From the NCBI GenBank assembly GCA_913774955.1, contig CAJYKV010000024.1:328831-392830 (forward strand): 64,000 nt of DNA. Direction: 5' to 3'. Within the stretch, counting starts at the first letter, position 1. Each line of letters begins with the position of its first letter. Shown here piece after piece: positions 60,137 through 64,000 of the stretch. Source of the DNA: an uncultured Acidovorax sp. Lineage in GTDB: Bacteria > Pseudomonadota > Gammaproteobacteria > Burkholderiales > Burkholderiaceae_C. Under the pieces are notes generated by a model that saw only the letters and a list, made by a program, of their open reading frames with translations, had not been told where the DNA came from and searched no databases. The position numbers and the translations under genes are program-made.

Positions 60137-61123
60137 TCAATCCCGACCTGCCAGGCGCAGAAGCCCGCGCCACTGCTGGCGCCAGAACCCTCTGCCGTAA
60201 TCGCGCACCCGGCCCTGCGCATCGGCCTCCACCTGATCGCGAATGCCCGTCGGGTCGTAGCGGAGCTCGAAATTGGCGGTGCCGAACAGCATGTCCCACC
60301 ACGGCAGCAGCACCCCGAAGTTGTGCCCACCCAGCACTGGCGCCGGCATGCCCGGCCGGGAGGGCCCTTCGTGGCCCAGGCCGATGGAATGGTGCAGCCG
60401 GTGGAAGCGGGGACTCACCCACAGCCGCTCGCCCCAGCGCCCGAACCACACCCGCAGGTTGGCGTGGTGGAAGTTCTCGCTCAACTGCGTGATCGCGACG
60501 ATCGCCACGAACTGCCCGGGCGGCACGCCGATCAGCTGCGCCACCACCACCACGATCGCGTCGGTCAGCACGTCGTCCAGCAGATGGTTGCGGTTGTCGC
60601 TCCACATCGTCATCTGCCGCTGCGAGTGGTGCAGCGAATGCAGCTTCCACCACCAGTCGAACTGGTGCTGTCCGCGGTGGATCCAGTAATTGAGGAAGTC
60701 GAAGACCACCAGGTAGATCAGCAGGCTCACCCACGGCACGTCCGTGATGCCGGGCCAGATCTCGTCCAGGTGGAACGTGCTGAAGCCTTCGACGCGCAGC
60801 GCGCCGAAGAGCCGGTCCCACAGCGGGTCCACGCTGAAGAAGAGTGCGATGCGGAACAGGCCCAGCCGGTGGATGAGCGTGTAGAGGATGTCGGTGCGGA
60901 TGGCCGGCCGGTCAGTCACCGGTTCCACGGGACGCCACCGCTGCAGCGGAGCGATCAGGCAGAGCATCACGAGCAGCTGCAGCACCCCCACGAGCAGCCA
61001 GCCGGTCGCCGTGTAGCCGTCCTCCAGGAAGTTCGCCATCCCCAGCGAGAACAGCAGCGGCTGCACCACTGCCTCGAACAGCCACTGCTGCGCCATGTCG
61101 AATATTTGGCCGAGACTTTCCAT
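60137..61123 (-). CDS. Sterol desaturase/fatty acid hydroxylase superfamily membrane protein
   Basis: 328 residues. The di-iron histidine boxes are visible: HRGQH (149-153), HSLHH (162-166) and HRLHHS (about 244-249), plus single histidines such as HFHH-type NFHHAN near 222. Several membrane helices surround them (LLVGVLQLLVMLCLIAPL, VSLLIYLVVFDFLNYW). Such enzymes hydroxylate or desaturate lipids with oxygen; the substrate is unknown. GTG codons stand 3 and 6 bp upstream of ATG 61123, so the start could differ by one or two residues. Confidence 0.9.
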   Translation of the reverse strand: MESLGQIFDMAQQWLFEAVVQPLLFSLGMANFLEDGYTATGWLLVGVLQLLVMLCLIAPLQRWRPVEPVTDRPAIRTDILYTLIHRLGLFRIALFFSVDPLWDRLFGALRVEGFSTFHLDEIWPGITDVPWVSLLIYLVVFDFLNYWIHRGQHQFDWWWKLHSLHHSQRQMTMWSDNRNHLLDDVLTDAIVVVVAQLIGVPPGQFVAIVAITQLSENFHHANLRVWFGRWGERLWVSPRFHRLHHSIGLGHEGPSRPGMPAPVLGGHNFGVLLPWWDMLFGTANFELRYDPTGIRDQVEADAQGRVRDYGRGFWRQQWRGLLRLAGRD

Positions 61124-61163
61124 CACCACCGCTCCGATCGCCCGCCGCTGTCCAGGTTCCCGC

Positions 61164-62018
61164 TCAGCGCCGGGAGTGCGACGAAATCCACTCCTGGTAG
61201 TCGGGATGGTCCCTCAACGTGCGGAAGCAGAAGCCCTTGCCCTTGAGCCCCTCGATCAGTGGCTCGAGCACTGCGGGTGCCCATGGGTCCTTGCGCGACC
61301 AGATACCGAGGTGCGCCAGCAGGATGTCACCCGGCTTCACCCGCTCCAGGGCCTGCCGCAGCAGCGCCGCATTGCTGTAACGCTCGCTGGGCAGTTCGTC
61401 GCCGAGGAATCCTGCGGGCGACCAGCCGACGTGCGCATAACCGCAGCGCCGCGCCGTCTCCAGCAATTTCGCGGAGGTCTTGCCGCCTGGCGCCCGGAAG
61501 AGCGGCAGCGGCGCCTGGCCCGTGATCTCCTTCAGCCGGCTCTCCGAGCGCGCGATCTCCTCGCAGTACTGGCGCGCGGTCATCGTGAATTCCTGGCCCG
61601 CCTGCGGCCCGGCGGAGGGCCGCACATGGAAGCCCGACGACGCGGCATCTCCCGCCAGGTCTGCACGCCAATACACGTGGTCGAAGGTGTGCGAGGCGAA
61701 CGCGTGCCCCTCGGCGGCCCGGGCCTTCCACCATCCGGCCCAGTGGTCGCCCAGGCTGCCGTCGCCCTCCTGCGTCTTCTCGTTGGCCGCGAAGAACGTG
61801 ACCAGCACATGCTGACGCCTGAGCACGTCGGCGATCAGCGGTGCCACGCCCATGTGGCCGGTGTCCAGCGTCAGGTAGACCGGCTTGTCGCAGGCGGCCC
61901 GGGCATGGGCCGGCACCAGCGCGGCGACAAGTGACACCGCGGCAGTGCCCAGCACTGCGAGGCGGAACGCGCGCCGGGGATGGCGCCCCCCAGCCGGACG
62001 CGGCTCAGCGGGGTGCAT
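61164..62018 (-). CDS. Exported polysaccharide deacetylase (NodB-fold, CE4-like)
   Basis: 284 residues from ATG 62018 (ATG 62039 is also possible). The leader PRRAFRLAVLGTAAVSLVAA ending AHARA is a Sec or possibly Tat signal, so it acts in the periplasm or outside. Catalytic region: motif 1 reads YLTLDTGHMG with Asp52, and motif 2 HTFDH gives His110 and His114. In typical NodB proteins motif 1 is TFDDG, so the second Asp, a metal ligand, is Thr53 here. Motif FRAPGGKTS (about 185) and LLAHLG (about 250) are present. The gene start overlaps the beta-propeller gene end by 14 bp. Confidence 0.9.
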   Translation of the reverse strand: MHPAEPRPAGGRHPRRAFRLAVLGTAAVSLVAALVPAHARAACDKPVYLTLDTGHMGVAPLIADVLRRQHVLVTFFAANEKTQEGDGSLGDHWAGWWKARAAEGHAFASHTFDHVYWRADLAGDAASSGFHVRPSAGPQAGQEFTMTARQYCEEIARSESRLKEITGQAPLPLFRAPGGKTSAKLLETARRCGYAHVGWSPAGFLGDELPSERYSNAALLRQALERVKPGDILLAHLGIWSRKDPWAPAVLEPLIEGLKGKGFCFRTLRDHPDYQEWISSHSRR

Positions 62019-63036
62019 GCTGCAGGGTCCACACGCCATGGGGCGACTTGCCGACGTTGACGCGCTGCACCACCTTGCGCTCCACCGTGTCGATCACCAG
62101 CAGCTTCTTCGCCCAGCGGGCGGATACGTAGAGCCAGCGGCCGTCCGCCGACACGTCCATGCAGTCCGGCCCGCCCGGCGCTGGATACACGTCCACGACC
62201 TTCTGCGCGGTCATGTCGATCTTGCTGATGGTATTGGCCACGCGGTTGCTGACGAAAATGTGCCGCTTGTCGCCAGCGCTCCGGAAGGCGTGGGCGCCCT
62301 TGCCCGTCGGTATCCGCTTGACGCTGCGGGGCTCCGGCCCCGACACGTCGAACACCTCCACCCCGTCGCTCCCCGTCAGGCCGACGAACAGGAACTTGTC
62401 GTCCGCGGAGCCGTGGATGTCCGCCGGCATGGGACCGGTCTTCGTGCGCCAGCGGATCTTCTGCGTCGCGATGTCGATCGCCACCAGCTCGTCGCTGTCC
62501 TGCATGGTCGAATACACCGTGCGGCTGCCGCTGTCCACCCACAGGTGGCTCGGCGTACGGCCCGTGGCAACCCGCTGCACCAGCGTGAGGTCCTTGCCGT
62601 CCCAGCGGTAGAAGTCCACGTGGTCCAGGCGGTTGGCGGCCGTGATGAGCCACTTCATGTCGGGCGTGAAGCGCAGATGGTAGGGATCGACGATGTTCCG
62701 CACCGTGCGCTGCACCTGCGCCGTCACCGGATCGATGAACGTCAGGCTGTCGGCCAGGGCATTCGCCACGACGATCGACTTCTCGTCCGGCGTGAGGTAC
62801 AGATGGTGCGGCTCCTTCCCCGTGGGAATGCGGCGCAGTTCCTGCCACGTCACCGGGTCGATCACGCTCACGTCGGCATCGAGCGAATTGAGCACGAATA
62901 CCGGCGGATGCGCACCACCCGTGGGCGCCGGGCCAGGGGAAGCAGAAGATGGAGGGGCAGCCAGGGCCCGCGCCGTGCCCATCGACAGGGAGGCGAGGCA
63001 CGAGAGGGACAAAAGCAAATGATGGCGTCTGCGCAT
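62005..63036 (-). CDS. Exported YncE/YVTN-type beta-propeller protein
   Basis: 343 residues. A signal peptide (HHLLLSLSCLASLSMG...ALA) is followed by repeated beta-propeller blades: VFVLNSLDADVSVIDPVT, KEPHHLYLTPDEKSIVVAN, DPYHLRFTPDMKWLITAA, RTPSHLWVDSGSRTVYST, GPMPADIHGSADDKFLFVGL, KGAHAFRSAGDKRHIFVSN, GGPDCMDVSADGRWLYVSA. It is a seven-blade-like YVTN fold in the periplasm. No catalytic residues recognised. ATG 63036 is used; a GTG at 63042 is just upstream. Coupled to the deacetylase downstream. Confidence 0.9.
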   Translation of the reverse strand: MRRRHHLLLSLSCLASLSMGTARALAAPPSSASPGPAPTGGAHPPVFVLNSLDADVSVIDPVTWQELRRIPTGKEPHHLYLTPDEKSIVVANALADSLTFIDPVTAQVQRTVRNIVDPYHLRFTPDMKWLITAANRLDHVDFYRWDGKDLTLVQRVATGRTPSHLWVDSGSRTVYSTMQDSDELVAIDIATQKIRWRTKTGPMPADIHGSADDKFLFVGLTGSDGVEVFDVSGPEPRSVKRIPTGKGAHAFRSAGDKRHIFVSNRVANTISKIDMTAQKVVDVYPAPGGPDCMDVSADGRWLYVSARWAKKLLVIDTVERKVVQRVNVGKSPHGVWTLQHAPR

Positions 63037-63100
63037 ACTCACGTCGCGTCGTTGTTCGCGACTCTCTAGATTTCAACCGGCAGCCACGTTCCGGGCCGGT

Positions 63101-63847
63101 TCAGCCCTGGAACACCATGGCGATCTCGCGCTCATCCAGCCAGCGCCACCCACCCGACACCAGATCCCCGGGAAGGTGGAGCCCGCCAATACGGATGCGG
63201 TGCAGTTGCTCGACCCGGTTCCCGACGGCGGCCACCATGCGCTTGACCTGGTGGTACTTTCCTTCGGTCACGGTGAGATCGAACACGGGACCTTCCTGCA
63301 CCACGCAATCCGTAGCCACCACGGGTTTCGGATCGTCGTTCAGCACGACACCCTGCAGCAATCGGTCCTTCTGCTGCGGAGTCAAATCATACTTGGCATA
63401 GACCCGGTAGGTCTTTTCAATGTGCTTCTTGGGAGAGCTGACCTTGTGGATAAAGCTGCCGTCGTCACTCAGGAGCAGCAGCCCCGTCGTGTCCTGGTCC
63501 AGCCGCCCGATGGTCTGCACGCCCAGAATCTTGCCGGCCGTGGGGCGGGCACGCAACGGGGCCGGCAGCAGGGTGTAGACGCTGGGATAGGTCGAGGGCT
63601 TCTGCGAGCACTCCACCGCGGCCGGCTTGTTCATCATCAGATAGGCATGGCGGTGCCACGCCCATTCCACACCCTGGACGATGAAACGCAGACCCTCGGG
63701 TTCCACGTCATAGGTAGAGTCGGTGCAGAGTACCGGCCCGCCCGTGCTGCCCTTTTCCAGCAGCTGCACATGGCCCTGCTGGACCAGGCCTGCACACACC
63801 CGTCTGGTTCCGAATCCCTGCGAATACAGGACGTCCTGCAATTGCAC
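63101..63847 (-). CDS. RsuA/RluB-family pseudouridine synthase
   Basis: 248 residues with GTG start at 63847. Short N-terminal S4-like region (LQDVLYSQGFGTRRVCAGL), then the synthase domain with catalytic Asp117 in GRLDQDTTGLLLLSDDG and the downstream TVTEGKYHQVKRM (about 199-211), HRIRIGGLHLPGDL. This is the RsuA branch that makes single pseudouridines in rRNA (16S U516 type or 23S). Target not certain. It lies right behind the rRNA operon terminator, in line with a role in rRNA modification. Confidence 0.93.
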   Translation of the reverse strand: MQLQDVLYSQGFGTRRVCAGLVQQGHVQLLEKGSTGGPVLCTDSTYDVEPEGLRFIVQGVEWAWHRHAYLMMNKPAAVECSQKPSTYPSVYTLLPAPLRARPTAGKILGVQTIGRLDQDTTGLLLLSDDGSFIHKVSSPKKHIEKTYRVYAKYDLTPQQKDRLLQGVVLNDDPKPVVATDCVVQEGPVFDLTVTEGKYHQVKRMVAAVGNRVEQLHRIRIGGLHLPGDLVSGGWRWLDEREIAMVFQG

Positions 63848-63878
63848 TGTCGATCTCCGATTTGCGCCGCCACAAAGC

Positions 63879-63911
63879 AAAACGCCCCCAGACCTGTTAG
63901 ATCTGAGGGCG
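63879..63911 (-). terminator. rRNA-operon terminator
   Basis: Leftward CGCCCTCAGA and TCTGGGGGCG pair (one G-U) around a 9-nt loop and run into TTTT. It stands 16 bp after the 5S rRNA 3' end. Confidence 0.85.
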
Positions 63912-63926
63912 GTTTGGGCTGTAGGA

Positions 63927-64000
63927 GCCTGACGATGACCTACTTTCACACGGGAACCCGCACTATCATCGGCGCAAAGTCGTTTCACTGTCCTGTTCGG
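63927..64000 (-). rRNA. rrf: 5S rRNA, 3' part (cut by window edge)
   Basis: The leftward strand carries the conserved 5S 3' half, ending GGTCATCGTCAGGC at 63927; the segment AGTGCGGGTTCCCG and the GTGAAAGTAGGTCATCG arm are typical. The 5' part and the rest of the rRNA operon lie beyond the right edge. Confidence 0.93.

Overview
The window is high-GC (roughly two-thirds G+C) chromosomal DNA with dense genes and short intergenic gaps. Gene content and protein style point to a betaproteobacterium of the family Comamonadaceae, closest in feel to Acidovorax/Paracidovorax: trigger factor-clpP-clpX-lon followed by tRNA-Gly/tRNA-Cys/tRNA-Gly, hpnD-hpnE, glnA-(DUF4124-like)-ntrB-ntrC, and a large type VI secretion (T6SS) operon. 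This assignment is inference from protein similarity remembered by eye, not from a search.

Layout. (1) 1-3.3 kb: the 3' part of a molybdenum hydroxylase large subunit, a YgjP-type zinc metallopeptidase, a small acidic unknown protein and tRNA-Leu(UAA). (2) 3.4-28.4 kb: one continuous leftward T6SS operon, in transcription order ppkA, tssQ-like lipoprotein, tagH(fha), pppA, tssJ, tssK, tssL, tssM, tagF, tssA, tssB, tssC, tagJ, tssE, tssF, tssG, clpV, closed by an intrinsic terminator. All core parts except VgrG and PAAR are here, together with the complete threonine-phosphorylation control set (PpkA kinase, PppA phosphatase, FHA protein, TagF). (3) 28.4-30.9 kb: a 580-bp divergent control region, hcp with its own terminator, then a pesticin/T4-lysozyme-like muramidase whose stop overlaps by 4 bp the start of a Sec-exported protein. 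This pair is the best candidate in the window for an undescribed T6SS effector-immunity module. (4) 31-36.6 kb: hpnC (squalene pathway) divergent from an RND efflux adaptor/permease pair, with a strong promoter and operator-like palindrome between them. (5) 36.6-43.4 kb: tRNA-Leu(UAG), tig, clpP, clpX, lon (with a sigma-32-like promoter), then tRNA-Gly, tRNA-Cys and a second identical tRNA-Gly. (6) 43.5-52 kb: hpnD-hpnE, a BrkB/YihY membrane protein, a DUF2069 protein, an FAD-linked D-2-hydroxyacid oxidase-like enzyme, thyA, a DUF4337 protein, folA and xth. (7) 52-58.4 kb: a glycine-zipper/four-helix stress-type protein, ntrC, ntrB, a DUF4124-like protein and glnA, with a near-perfect sigma-54 promoter and an NtrC site upstream of glnA. 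(8) 58.3-64 kb: a MoaB/Mog-type protein, an EI24-type membrane protein, a fatty-acid-hydroxylase-superfamily protein, a polysaccharide deacetylase, a beta-propeller protein, an RsuA-family pseudouridine synthase, and at the right edge the terminator and 3' end of a leftward 5S rRNA gene (an rRNA operon entering from the right).

How the parts work together. TssJLM form the envelope complex, TssAEFGK the baseplate and its priming, TssBC the contractile sheath, Hcp the tube and ClpV the sheath recycler; PpkA, PppA, FHA and TagF would tune firing after translation. HpnC, HpnD and HpnE together convert farnesyl diphosphate to squalene although hpnC lies 12 kb from hpnDE. ClpXP, Lon and trigger factor form the classic protein quality-control block. 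NtrB/NtrC would control glnA through the visible sigma-54 and NtrC sites. thyA and folA are the linked folate/dTMP pair.
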